The notes beneath the pieces are model-generated. The model searched no databases and had not been told where the DNA came from. It was given only the letters and a program-made list of their open reading frames with translations. A stretch of DNA of 64,000 bases from Anastatus disparis. Taxonomy: Eukaryota; Arthropoda; Insecta; Hymenoptera; Eupelmidae. Each line of letters opens with the position of its first letter. Position 1 is the stretch's first letter. Below are positions 12,601 to 24,674 of the stretch, piece after piece. The stretch covers positions 3,100,001 through 3,164,000 of the forward strand of contig JAFFSR010000237.1 in assembly GCA_017163975.1 (NCBI GenBank), written 5' to 3'. The translations under genes and the position numbers were made by a program.

Positions 12601-15600
12601 TACAGATAATGCTTGTTATTAAATTTTATTTCAAATCAGATTTTGTTAACGTTTAATTTGAAATTAAGAATTACTAAAACAGTTAATAAAATTAAATGAA
12701 AGATTTGCAAAACTGTGGTTTTTTGTAATTTATAAAAATACTTTTTTACGTATAATATAATACGAAAAATATTTGCGAATTTGAAAGCTTAATAGTTTAA
12801 AATCAAAATTAAATATGGTAAAAATGATAATAGTATTTAATATAATAAAAATTATCATTAGGTAAGATGTTATAAATATGGGAAAATTCAATTATAATAA
12901 TTATAATAAGGCAAGCAATGTCTATCAAGTTGAATTTATATTTTTTCAAAATGTTAATTTAATCTGTAAAAAAAGAATTTAGAAAAATAACACGTGTTTT
13001 TATATCTTTTTTTAATTAAATGTTCATCAATAAACGTATAGTAGGTTGAAATGTTGTATGACGTCGTGCGAATGTACATAAAAAAAATATACAAATAGTA
13101 TATTTATACATTGAACAATCTTGATAAGAATCGTTATATTTTTGCTGATAAAAATTTAATTAAAAGAAAAAAAAAGTGTTTATTATTTATTAAAGTTCTT
13201 CCTCATTGGTTTACTGTATTTTTTCATGTGAACCCCTAGAATTGATAATATCTATCAAATCAAGTTGAAATACAAGGTACAATCTGACAAACATAAGGTT
13301 CTTTCAAAGGCATTGAAAGGACTTTGTGTCTGAAAAACAATTACTAAACGGAAAAAAAACTCCGGTACTAATTAAGCGTGGAGTCAGTCTCAAAAAAATA
13401 GCAACATCTTTCTGTAGCTATTGTTTTAAAAATTTTAGGTGATCTAATTCCAGTGTGCTGTACGGAAAATTATTATAGACTACCTTAGAAAAATTCAAAA
13501 GGCTTTTACGCTAATCAAAGTACTTTATATATTTAAAAATGTGTTATTTATTTTAAAATTACGTAAAATATTTAATATTTCATTTGCAAAAATTTAAAAT
13601 TTAACGCAAATCAAATGATTTTATATATATTATTCCCAGTTAGAAAATTAACCATTTTTCGGTCATGATTGCTGAGCTGATCGTGTTAAAATAACCCTTA
13701 TCTAAAAATTCTGTTTAAAATATTTTCAGAATTTCTAGATAAATGTCATTTTAACATGCTTAGCTGAGCAATCATGACCGAAAAATAGTCAATCTTCTAC
13801 CAGAGTTATTATTTATTTGAAATATTGTCTTTACTTTCATTGATTCAAAGTTATATATTTTAATTCTTATACACTTTATACTAGGGCTAACACTTCAAAA
13901 AAGCTTTGATTTAAACTAATCTATAGTGTGAAATTATTATTTTAAATATTATTAAATAGATATTTTTTTACGTTCAATCAAAATTGACTTAAAAATTATT
14001 GCAATATAATTTTTAAAATAAATACTAACCAAGTTTTTATTTCTTCTGGGGTGTATTGAATTTTTGGTATTGTCATCCCGCTGAAAATAATCGATTTTTA
14101 TTAATATTATGAAAAAATCAAAATTATTTTAAAAGACGCACAACAATTTAAAAACTTACTATTTATAATTATTTGCAATGTCCGCAAATTGTTCACGACG
14201 TTTGCGGTAAACTGGATCCTTGAAACCCTTTGCAACAAATGAAATTGAAATGTCCATTTTTAATGTGTAATGTTTAAATAAATAATTATTTTAGATTTTT
14301 GTTGGGCTGCACTTACAGGATGATCCGCGTCAAGTTCTGTGCCGTACATCAAGACTTTTTGAGCTTGATCTAAATCAGCTATTTTTCGGGGAAACCATAC
14401 CATGTCTACTTCACTGAAATCTAAGGAATACATTTTTTTTACTTAAAACATAGATTTATTAATTATTGATATGCAAAAATAAATCAGAATATAAAACTTT
14501 AAATAATATTCTTACACTTTGATATTAATGTTAAAAATAAAAATACTTCATTTTGCCGACGTTTCAAAGGCTTTCGATTTATTTTTTTCTTCCTATACAT
14601 CAAGAAGAACCACCAAAAAAATTTTTTTAAAGTAATTATTTAAAAAAAAAAAACAATTTTCACAATATCAATTTGGACAAAATATTTTTTTACAAAACTC
14701 ACCAATACACGCCGCCAATCATGAAAAATTTCTCTAAATTTATAACTGTCTCCGCCAGAGTTTTGCGAAAATATACACAAACTACGAATAATCAAATCAA
14801 TACTAAAGAGTAATGAGCTTTCATTAAGCTAACATTGTATGTGTACATGTAATTTAATCACGTTTATATTTTCTTGTGATCATTTTTATTCAATTTGCAA
14901 ATATCTACAATTTTTAATAAATATTTTTTTCAGTGAAATAAAGGTTCAGCATTTTTGATTATTGAGTTTAAATTAAGTTGATTTCAAGAGAAATCCTTTG
15001 ACTCCTTTCTAATTTTATAAACTCATTTTCAAGTAAAATGATTTTATTTTTGTGGTTTTTTTTTTGTTCTAGTTGATGTAGTCTAGGAAGAAGAGCCGTT
15101 AAGACGAACATTAGAAACACTTGAAATGTCGGCAGAATAAAGAATATTAGCGAAGATCAAGTGATATTTTAACATGAACTCCAAGCGAACAGTTGAATTA
15201 TTATCTATTTCGCAATTTAAATATTACATTTAAATATTAATTTTGATTTTTCTCTATTCCAATTAAAATTTAACTTTGATTTTTCATAAAAAAAAATAAA
15301 TAATTAATTTAAATACAAAAAATTATAATTTTTTTAACCAAATATAATCGAAAAAAGTACAATTTATAAAAAAAATAATAAACTGACCAAAGCTTGGTGC
15401 CGCTGACAATGGTGGATGCGGGACAGTGCCAATTTCTTCATACTGAGCAAGATTAATTGCAGCGACTTCACGACTTAACATTCGTGTCAATTGTTCCATT
15501 CTCTTAGTGTCACATTCAACATCGACTAAAATTTCATACTCAGAGCCACGTCGCAATGATTTTCGCGATTCTATGTGCACTACATTGACGCCCAAATCCT

Positions 15601-16949
15601 TTAATTTCATCATTAAATATGATTTTAACATATATAAACTCAGTGTCCAAATATATTATTTTTGATGATATAAACTTTTTTTCATGCAAAAGAAATTGAG
15701 GTAAAAATCGAGTTTGCAAATCGAATTGATTATTCAAATTTTCATTAACAAACATTTTATATATCAATTAAAATATTACTTTTAAGAGTAATAAGAAGAT
15801 ATTTTGTTGCATCATATGAACACAAATCTAATTGATTCATTCAAGACATGTAAAAAATTTTTTAAAAAACATTAATAATTGAATATTTGGTTGTACTCCG
15901 ATTTCTTTTAAATTAGAATTTTTTATATGATTGCTTGTCCAGTAAATGATCAAGATTTCATTAATTATTTTCGTATATTTACATTATAACTAAATTTTAA
16001 TCCTATTTTAATGCAAGTAATGATCAATTTATTTTCTACAAAAGCACTTGAGTAATAAGTAATAAAATTAAATGAAATAATAATTTTAAAAATTCATATA
16101 ATTCACAATCTCGAATCTCGCTTTTTGTAAATTGATAAAGCGTCCACTGTTAAACTGAAAGTAAAACACTTGACGCAACCACTTTCGGATTAAAAATCTT
16201 CCCCTTAGGAAGATATATGACTTTCTCCCTCTTTGGTCATTACTTAATGTATTATTACTTAAGCTTTTAGAATCTAATAAGTTCTGATGAATAACGATGC
16301 CAAATGTTTCAATAATTTATAATAGCATGCATACTATTCAAGTATTAAAAAAAAAAGTAAATAATTTGATTTTCAACAATTTTAATATTAATATTACAAA
16401 TGGAACGTTACTGGCAAAGATACTTAATCCATATGAAAATATTTTGGAATTGTTAAAAAAATGAATATTGTTAAGTTATATAAAAATCGTACAATTCTTT
16501 ATCATGAGCGCACATGACTTCTCTAAATCAACTTTTTTTCTAGCTGTTAATAATTGTTGATTTTTAAATTTAAATTAATAATTATACAACGATTCGAAAT
16601 ATTTTAAAACTGTTAGATTATCAATTTAAAAATCCTAATATTACGTTTTTACCTGAAAAACTTGTAACGCCCGAGCCAATCCGCCAACTTGATTTTTCAA
16701 CGAGAATACAACGGAATTCTTGTTATCGGTATTCTTAACTTTTTCCACCATCGGTACCTTTAACAAACATTTTAAAGTTTTGTGAAACGATGCGTTTAAT
16801 TGTTTCATATACTTCAATGAATTATCAACGATTACATTATGATGACTCACGTCGCGATTTTTATGCAAAGGACTTCCTTCCTTAATGGTCCATTCCTCGT
16901 CTCTTCTGTAGAGCCACATGCCTAATAAACCTTTTCCTGATCCACTCAT
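9636..16949 (-). CDS. Trh: Tryptophan hydroxylase (neuronal type), complete
   Basis: It hydroxylates L-tryptophan to 5-hydroxytryptophan using tetrahydrobiopterin, O2 and non-haem iron, the first step of serotonin synthesis. Eleven exons join in frame to 565 aa: 16653-16949, 15388-15598, 14317-14420, 14160-14227, 14030-14080, 11156-11254, 11035-11081, 10826-10961, 10608-10734, 10122-10351 and 9636-9963. The start [10 protein letters not shown] is typical of insect Trh. An ACT regulatory domain covers about residues 79-145. The catalytic domain then shows [26 protein letters not shown] and [18 protein letters not shown]. Iron ligands are H342 and H347 in HELLGH and E387 in FFTVEFG; the 5- and 40-residue spacings are those of the family. 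The C-terminus has a tetramerisation-type helix followed by a Ser/Asp/Lys-rich tail. MSGSGKG and the [15 protein letters not shown] blocks favour Trh over phenylalanine or tyrosine hydroxylase. The 2.8-kb intron 5 holds a SINE and an inverted-repeat element. Confidence 0.93.
11445..11640 (+). mobile_element. tRNA-derived SINE, copy 2 (Trh intron)
   Basis: The A-box region (TGGATCAGTCGGTAGAGCG), a CAT-anticodon-like loop (GATTCATAATCTCGAGG), the B box (GAGTTCGAATCCC), the body and the tail ending CAGCGGCGTTAAATAAAAT are all present. It is inserted antisense to Trh, in intron 5. Confidence 0.88.
13636..13803. mobile_element. Inverted-repeat MITE with long arms, TAGAAAATT family (Trh intron)
   Basis: About 60 bases of one end (TAGAAAATTAACCATTTTTC, then GGTCATGATTGCTGAGC) pair with the other end (GCTGAGCAATCATGACCG, then AAAAATAGTCAATCTTCTAC). 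Only a short loop of about 40 bases separates the arms. Its ends resemble those of the copies at 3270 and 31411. Confidence 0.75.
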
Positions 16950-19899
16950 TTTTTTGGCTTTTTTTTGCTTTTTATTTCACGATAATATTTTTTAATTTAA
17001 TGTAGATAAATAATTTTTTTTTTGTTATAAGATTTTGATCAATTATTCTTTATTTGTTATAACTGGGATTGCTGCAAATGAAGATAAATTTTAAAAAGGA
17101 TTAAACTAAAGTTAAGGTGAACTTTATTAATTATAATTAAAAAAAAAATCGTATATAAAAATACCAGAACATTTATCAGGTGGGTTAGTAGATAATGGTT
17201 GTTTAATGAAAAATGAATTAGTAGATAATGATTGTTCAATAAAAAATTTTAAAAATTTAATTTTTTCAAACGTTTGATGTATTGAAACTTTCTTAGAAAT
17301 AACGGGAATATTAAGTATGATTTTAAATCACTAAAAAATTATTACAGAATTAATTTTTGAAGTAAAAATTAAAAGCTTATTTCGTTAATGTCATAATTTA
17401 AATAAAAATCTTATACTTTTAAAATAACTTTTCTTTCATTTATGTTTATAAAATTAGTAAAAAATGCCTTTTTTTAATTAGCACCACAATATATATGAAA
17501 AAAAATGACAATACTAATAATTACAAAATAAACTTTTTTTATAATTATTTTATATTTCACAAAACTATTAAAACTTCACGTTAACACTAAACATTAACAT
17601 TTATTTTAAACTTCAAAATTGAATTTATCATCAAAACCTTTAAAATTCAATTGGAAACTTTGATCAGTACATTATATTAAAATATTACATTTAAAAATTC
17701 CACTTAAAAGATATTAAACTTATCTTACAATTTAAAAAATGAAAAAAAAATGAACGTTACTTTTCAAAAATTGACAATCTAAAAATTTAAAGTAAAACAC
17801 TTGTTGAAGGATAAATGCTCGTGTTCGTAGTGTCGTATCTTAGAAGATTGCAAGGGGTACTTAAAGCTTAGCATCCCCCCACTTTGCTATTTCCAAATAG
17901 AAAGAGAGAAAGAGAGCAAGAGTTAAAGTAGCTTCCTTACAATCGAACCCGATTGGTCCGACTTTCCTATTGGATAGTTTTGTTATACTTGCGCTTTAAC
18001 GTTTTACCTTCTTTTCTTTTATATTTTTTTTTTCATTGTAACTTTTTTTTTCTTTCTCTTTTTGGTTTTATTCAAGTATCCATTCATTTCGTCCTACGTG
18101 AAATTTTGAAATGCTGAATATTGTTTGACGTCACTTGTAAGACACGGGGTTGAGAGTTGAGAGTCAGCAGTGGGATACGATTGTTTCAGATTAACTAAAT
18201 TTTAATGATTGTTAAGCTTTGAAAAATTTGTGCGAATGTAAGGGTTTTGGTTCTTTTTTTTATTTTTCTTGATAAATTTTAAACTTTATTTCAAACAATT
18301 ATGTTAACAAGTAAATTATTTGAAAAGGAAATTATTTAAGATTTGATTAAATGATTTATTTGACAATATTTTTTGTTTTTTATTTATTAATTATATTATT
18401 TAATTGTTTATTATCTTAAATGAATTGCAAATCTAATTTTATGATAATTTAACATAAAAAATACAAAATAAAATTCTAAAGTTTTCAAAATTCTATAAAA
18501 ACTTCTTATGATTCATCAAAAAAAATATTGTAATATATTACTATGGTATAAATCAAAAGAAATCCCGATTTTTATATCAAATAAGATAGAATTTTTAAAA
18601 AATCTTTAATCAAAATCAACTTTACAAATATTATACAACACATGAATCAAATGAGCAATACATCATACGGAACTATTCATCATATCTTTGAACTAAACTG
18701 ATGTAAGCTCGTTAACAAAAGTCAATTTAACCCTTTGTAATAACCAATGACAAGGCGAATCGAAATTAACGATCCATAACATTTAAGAAGATAGACAAAG
18801 AAAAATTTTTTTTCAACAAATCCTCCATTTTCACTTTCTCCAGTTTCAAGTGTGCAAGTCAGTCAAGCGAGAAAAAAAAAAGCTAGTATAAAGATTCCCT
18901 TGGCAATAAAAATAAGCAAAAGAATACATAAACACATCGGTAGAAGGTTTTCTTAATAAAAAGTTAAATCGATCGTGCGTATATAAGAAGTCGAAAAAAA
19001 TTAGATGCAGCACATTAACACCCTCGGCCCCCGCTACAGTCATCAGTTAAACGCTCCTATCTCTCCTTATGTATATATGTACCGCTTAAATTACTAGTTC
19101 TCTGCGTTCTCTCTGGTATCTTTAGGTAGATACGTTTTCTTTTATTTTTCCTCTTTCTCTGTTAACCTTCTCTTTCTTCTGGATGGACGATTCTGGAAAG
19201 GAGAAAGTTAATCAAACTGCTTTAAGCATTGATTCGTGCTTTTTTTTTATTTCATTCTTTTTTGCTTTTAATACTTTTCTTTTAATTTCTTGTAGATAAC
19301 TTCCTGTTGAGCATATAAAGAGTTGAAAGAAAAAGGATTATTGAAGACTCTTTTGTGAAATGTTTAAAAAAAAAGATGATAATGTTATGTGCGAATCTTA
19401 GTTTGTGCATTAGGGGAAAAAAGAAATCCATCCACAAGTGAAAAGCATCTTAAAATTTTTCGCGGTTTTTACATATTATTTATCAGAATACAAGTAGAAT
19501 CTTATGAATAGGGAGGTCAATTTTTATACATGTTGTGTTCGTGAAAAAATGATTATTTAGTATCTTTATATTTTGAAAACGAACTAACCGATATTAATCT
19601 AACACAGTTTATTTTTATTTGAGTAAATGAAAAATTTTTATTTTAGTTAATAGTCATTTTTTTAGATATCGATTTTTCGAATTTTGAAAATCAATTTATT
19701 CAAGTTTTTTAAATGATATAGCTGAATTTATTTTTAAAATACGCAAGAAAATATTGAAATAATTTTACTTTTTGATTACTGTTAAAAAAAAATTTTTACA
19801 TACTTGTCATAGTTCTTTCGCTAAAAAACTTTGAAACTGTGTGAAATAAATTAATAAAATTTAAACACAAAAATATTCTTGATCGATAATGAACTTTTT
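16950..19899. other. Trh upstream region; no further gene recognised
   Basis: AT-rich. At about 17820-18200 there is a more GC-balanced block with two CCAAT-like motifs (ATTGG at 17953 and 17970) and a purine run, a plausible Trh promoter. A second mixed block lies at about 18840-19200. The short open frames here have no recognisable product. Confidence 0.3.
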
Positions 19900-20096
19900 T
19901 TTAATTTATTTAACGTCACTGCATTTGTGCAATCTTTACGATGCTAATATAAGCGACGGAGGTTTTTAGGCTGTTTATGAAAAAAACACATGTATCGTAT
20001 ACAGAGGTGCTTGTACCTATCTGCCGAGAGCGGGAATCGAACTCGGATCCTCGAGATTATGAATCCATCGCTCTACCGACTGAGCCATTAAGACCT
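19900..20096 (-). mobile_element. tRNA-derived SINE, copy 3
   Basis: Reverse-orientation copy. The tail TATTTAACGTCACTGCA is at the left, the B box GGGAATCGAACTCGGATCC near 20031-20050, and the A box TCTACCGACTGAGCCATTAA near 20071-20090. It ends six bases before the terminal repeat of the DNA transposon at 20103. Confidence 0.88.
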
Positions 20097-20649
20097 CACA
20101 AACAATCCCGACTAGAAATGATTTTAAGGTGAAAATGAGGACCCTATAAGGTACCTTAGGATTATTATTGGGACCTGTTAAGGTACCCTAAAGGGTCCCT
20201 AGAGGGTGTGTAATGGGGTGATTGTCAGGTCCATAAAATAATTCTAATAAGTCGGGCAATGGTAGGGCAAGTCAATGTTACCTGAAATGTATACATTTAT
20301 TTATGGATGTAATTAATTGATTGGCAATAATTAATTGTCAATAATTAATTGATAATAAAAATAATGTATACAGTATTTATGTACATTAATAAATGAATTT
20401 AGTAATTTAAAAGCAAATATTATCAAATAAAGGAAGGAAAATAAAGAAATTGTAACATAACCTATAAATTATTTATTTATTTTATCACAAATGAATTAAG
20501 AAACATTAAACATATTGAAAATTAAATTTAAATTGTTAATACTGATAGTAACATTTATTTAAAAATTTATTCAAATACAGTAATAATTAAATAAATTAAT
20601 TATAATTTTTTATATAAACTATATAAAGGTTTTTATTTTGAAAGATTAT

Positions 20650-21034
20650 TGATTAATTTCAGAATTTTTTATTCTTGCTAATCTTGCACCGTCCCAGTCT
20701 TTTGCATTATTAATTACATTCCCTATTCCTTGTAATAATAATCTCTCTTCTACAGGCCTTCCAGAACTTGCATAAGCTTCAAGAAATCCATCTGTAAATA
20801 AAAGAATTATAAAATTTAAAAGTAAGAAATATGTTTTACAAAATAATATTTACAAAAATCAAAATATTCTTTACCTCTTAAGCTTTTATAGAAGGCAATA
20901 TCTTTAAAAACCAATTTCCCCTCTTTTTTTTTGTGCAGTGTATGATGTAACAATCATTTTCATCAAAAATTGTTTTTATTAAAATGTCAATAAATTCAAT
21001 ACATAAATTCACCATCTTAAAATTTTTCAAAAAG
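20650..21034 (-). pseudogene. Second ORF of the DNA transposon, two exons, frameshift in an A-run
   Basis: Downstream of the transposase, an ATG near 21014 opens MVNLCIEFIDILIKTIFDEN and runs to IIHCTKKK. At an A9 run (about 20926-20934) the frame must change to continue EGKLVFKDIAFYRSLR. It then splices (donor near 20876, acceptor TTACAG near 20794) to GFLEAYASSGRPVEERLLLQ and ends DWDGARLARIKNSEINQ-stop near 20650. The function is not recognised. It may be a separate accessory protein or a C-terminal part of the transposase. Codon-level coherence across a splice and a homopolymer shift suggests former coding capacity. Confidence 0.45.
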
Positions 21035-21135
21035 TGTTTTATCTCTGTTTAATAAATTGGAATTAATTACATTCAATTACTTTAATTACAGTGCAGTAGT
21101 GGAACTGCATAACATACTTTTATATCTGATGGAAT

Positions 21136-23234
21136 TTAGAATATTTCTAAAAACATCATTTTGGCATCAACATCACTCAAGAAATATCTAATATCTTCAG
21201 ACATAGTACTAGTCACTTTGAACATCTTCATAGTCATCGAATCCACAGGATATAAAAATGCTGCTTCTGTGTTTAATTTTTTACCAATCATTTCTATTTC
21301 ATTTGGCGCAGGAGTTAATTTTGATGCCTGCATCCTTTCAAGCTTAATTACAGTTCCATCCTTCATGAGAATGATATTATTTGGCTTTTTAACATTAATT
21401 TCAAACTGTTTGTATCTTACCTTAAGTATACTTAAACAATAATTACTTTTTTTACATTTAATTATCTCATATTGTGAAATCTTTTTAACACTCGTTTCAT
21501 AGATTAATAAATTTTCCTCCATTCTTTTGCAAACTTGTATCAAAGGCTTATTCCCTTGTCTCAGATGCTTTTTCAATTGTCTTAGTAAACTCTCAAATGG
21601 GAAAGCCGTTATTTCACTGAGCGAACATCTGAAATATCTTACATCCTCTACAAGGTGTATTAATGAATGCACATTTAATATTTGAGATTCGAGGCCATAA
21701 ATTTGTTGGCATAATAAAATGAATCTTTCCAGATATATTTGTGCATTATCAAGATATTCATGCAATTCATGACATGACAGAATCCTACATGCTACGTGTA
21801 AAAGTAAGAAGTGCCTGTACAGAGTATCATCCAATATATTTTGTAAAACAAATGGTCCACAGTATAACAAAAAGAAGCGAAATTCTGTTGCCTTCCATTT
21901 CCCAATATCACCCAAAGTTCTTGTTCCTCTTTGGAATTCAGAAGGCACTTGATGAGATAAATTGGTTAATCGTAATGAAATTCTGATTACATCATCCTTT
22001 TTAAGTTTACACGAACTTGTACTTAACCAATAATCATTAAGTAGTTTTTTCATAACACCAAGACATCCTAAATGCATGAAATCTAAAACGAATTGCTGTA
22101 CCATGTCAATTGGTGGTTGTACTAAAGTCAATGGTGATGAACCGGTATGATGTTCACTATTTTTCTTATTCGAAAAGATTCATCAGTTCTTTTTTCACAG
22201 TTTGTTGATAAATAAGTGACTCGTCTACAATAATAGTCACCTTTTATGTTACAACGTTCACATGCATAATAAGCATTATGCCCTTTTATGCATTTTAAAA
22301 AGGCTCTTGCAGGCCTATCACAGATGAAGCACATAACACTGATTTCAAATTTTTTTCCTTTGATTGTTAATCCATTTTTGAGCAAAAATTCTAATTCTTG
22401 AACGAAATCAGATAAATATTTTTGAATACTGTATGGTTTCCCTTTTCCATAATATATAGCTATCACAAAAGGTTTGTACGTTAAGTTTATTTTGTAAATT
22501 TTACCTAAAATTAAAATTTTAGTGTAAATAATTATTTTTTATGGTAATTAAACATTTCAAATATATCTTTTACCTAAAAGAGGCCAAAATTCCTTCGAGC
22601 TTGAATGAAAAAGTGGAAGTCCATCAGCGTTGAACTGTAAGTGCAAACTAGAATCATCATGTAAATCTATATTAACACTTCTTTGTAATTGTTTTCCAAT
22701 TCCAAAATAAACATATTCAGAATGATCTGATGAATCATCAGGATTAAATTTTTTAATTTTACTTTTTAATTCTAAATTTGTTTTTAACAAAGTTTTTGAA
22801 GACAGAGGCAAACATGAAAAATGTGGCTTTAAAATTTTTAATAAAGAATCTAAACTCGTTTGAGTTATTCTGCATTCTATAGCCCATTTTTTCAAATTGA
22901 TGTATAAATCACTTGTATTACATGCACTATCAATATCATAATCATCTTCATCACTACTGCTTTCACTATTAATGTCTTCATTTTGATCACTTAAATCACT
23001 ATCGGATAACCTTTCTCTATATTCTATTTCATCATTAATTGAAGTTTCTTCATGATGTTTATTTAAATTAAAATTCACATTTGGATCACATTTTTCTGAT
23101 AACACTGGGTTTCTATTTAGTTTTTTATTATCTATTTCTGAATCAGATTCACTTTCTTTTATTCTTCTTTTTGCCCTGTAATTTTTCACTCTCAAGGCAT
23201 TCAGTGTTGCCGAATGATTAATTTTTTTGCTCAT
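21136..23234 (-). pseudogene. tnp2-like transposase, spliced, with one frameshift
   Basis: Exon 1 (about 22576-23234) starts MSKKINHSATLNALRVKNYR. It has a basic, acidic/serine-rich N-terminus, then a block ending LHLQFNADGLPLFHSSSKEF and WPLLG, matching the 'DG.P.F.S....WP' signature of tnp2 transposases. An intron of about 70 bp (about 22505-22575, donor GTAAAA, acceptor TTTTAG) leads to exon 2. Exon 2 has CFICDRPARAFLKCIKGH, then YYACERC, a Cys/His cluster. Near 22166-22173 one base appears to be missing: the frame ends in HHH-stop, while the next frame continues EHHTGSSPLTLVQPPIDMVQ. DFMHLGCLGVMKKLL, the conserved acidic/His motif of the family, follows. The frame ends FLEIF at 21136. The break suggests an inactive copy, unless it is a sequence error. 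Confidence 0.75.
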
Positions 23235-23509
23235 TTTTATTAAAAATATTCAGTATAAATAATACTTGAAATATACATAAGCAATATTATAAGCATAACC
23301 TATAAAGTTGTTCGTCATGATATCATAGACGATATTGAGGTAATTTTCAGGTAATTTTCGGGAGGTTATGAAACATCTATAAATTTTAGGCTGGTTTACA
23401 AGGCCCCGACAATTGCCCCATTACACGCCACGTAGCGCCCCTTCCAGGATGCCGAACAGGGACCTTATGATTACGTAAGGCATCCTGAAAACTTTTCTAG
23501 TCGGGATTG

Positions 23510-23913
23510 CAACTATATTTCAAGAAAATATAAAATATAATTTGATTTTTTTATCGAGAGTCAAAACAAAAGATTTGTATTCAGAGAGTTTAAATCTGTA
23601 ATAGTATTAAAAAAGGTAAATAAAATGAAAAAAAAACGCATTTATTAATTTTGTAATTTAATATTAGCGATTGCAAAATCTTGTTTATACGTAAGTATTT
23701 TTTGAAGAAATAACTTTTACGTAATAATATTCATGCGATAACCGCAGTACTATGCAAAGCAGAAATAACAATAAAATTTTTATTCTGTATTTTGACTAAA
23801 GTCAATTCAAATAATTAATCAAGGAAAAAAAATATTTATATTTGACGTATTTATAATTTTTTTCAAGTTATTAGACGGTGAAAACTAACTTTTAGTTTTT
23901 GCAAATTTTTTTG
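23510..23913. other. Between transposon and pseudogene; nothing recognised
   Basis: AT-rich sequence with no open frame, repeat or splice pattern that can be supported. Confidence 0.3.
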
Positions 23914-24135
23914 TTAATTGTTTGCTTTTGCAACACCTTTCCAATGTTTAAGAAAAATGTTCTTCGATATTTTTTTAATATGAACTGTCTTTTAATGTCA
24001 GCACCTGCAGCGAAAGCGCGTTGGTTACCAGTAATAACGATCGCATCAACTTTGTCATCTATATGAACACTCTCAATCCCCTGATTTATTTCATGCATCA
24101 ATTGGGCGCATAAAGCGTACAAGATCTTGGGCGGT
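23914..24135 (-). pseudogene. Enoyl-CoA hydratase (ECHS1-type) pseudogene fragment
   Basis: Minus-strand translation gives [20 protein letters not shown], then [20 protein letters not shown]. The latter contains the AFAAGADIK motif of the mitochondrial short-chain enoyl-CoA hydratase oxyanion loop. The original reading shows PPK where the family has NRPK, and an isoleucine before the usual ALN/ALC region. Straight after GADIK the frame is broken: family-like sequence resumes in a different frame as [15 protein letters not shown] and then stops at 23914. Upstream the frame hits a stop within 20 codons. There is no methionine start; the open frame begins at TTG. This is a degraded fragment, either a retrocopy or a relic exon. 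The catalytic Glu-containing second half is absent. Confidence 0.75.
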
Positions 24136-24674
24136 TTAAATTTTATTTATAGTTGTTCAAATAATATCCCAAACTTTCGTATTTCGATTTCCATAATTCT
24201 GGTTGTTACACGATCGAAAACGGTGTACAATCGTCTTCCCGTTAAAAATTAAATTTAATAAATGAAATAAAGTTATTCATTTTTTTTCCTGAAACTAAAA
24301 ATTATGCTAAATTCTGAACATATTGTATTTTATATATTTTCTAATTGAAAAGATTAGCGTTTTTTAATTGAACGATAGCAACAATTAAATTTATCAAAAT
24401 CCTTGATAAATCTTTCGTATTTTAATTAATATCTGTGATTGAGGGCTTAGAAATAAGAAAATTTAACTATATCTTGGATATTATTTCCAATAAAAAGCGT
24501 TTTTATCATTTTTTTCTTTAAATATTATTTTTTGAGAAGGATTATTTATAAATTTTGTTATTTAAAAAAATGACTAATTCTTTCAGATTCAAAGCCAGGG
24601 TAGCGTATTTTAAATAACAAAATAAAGTCCATCAAAATGATTAAAAAATTAGAAAACATTGTTTTAAACAAAAA
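24136..24674. other. AT-rich spacer before the large inverted repeat
   Basis: Only a short stretch at 24136-24250 may be further-decayed 5' sequence of the enoyl-CoA hydratase relic. Otherwise nothing is recognised. Confidence 0.25.

Larger units (their letters stand above)
20103..23509 (-). mobile_element. DNA transposon with tnp2-like transposase, 3.4 kb
   Basis: The ends are perfect 16-bp inverted repeats, CAATCCCGACTAGAAA at 20103-20118 and its complement at 23494-23509. Imperfect inverted similarity continues inside (GTAATGGGG...ATTGTC at about 20210-20232 against about 23402-23425). Flanks do not match if CAAT belongs to the element. If the ends start at CCCG, a 2-bp AT target duplication is possible. 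The element carries a spliced transposase and a second small ORF, both on the minus strand. The transposase resembles tnp2/EnSpm (CACTA)-type proteins, but the termini do not begin CACTA, so the superfamily is uncertain. Confidence 0.85.

Noticed and set aside
15540..15767. Minus-strand open frame overlapping the second Trh exon
   Set aside because: It reads the ACT-domain exon out of frame and includes intron.
21161..21986. Plus-strand open frames across the transposon
   Set aside because: They are antisense shadows of the transposase, which has clear family motifs on the minus strand.
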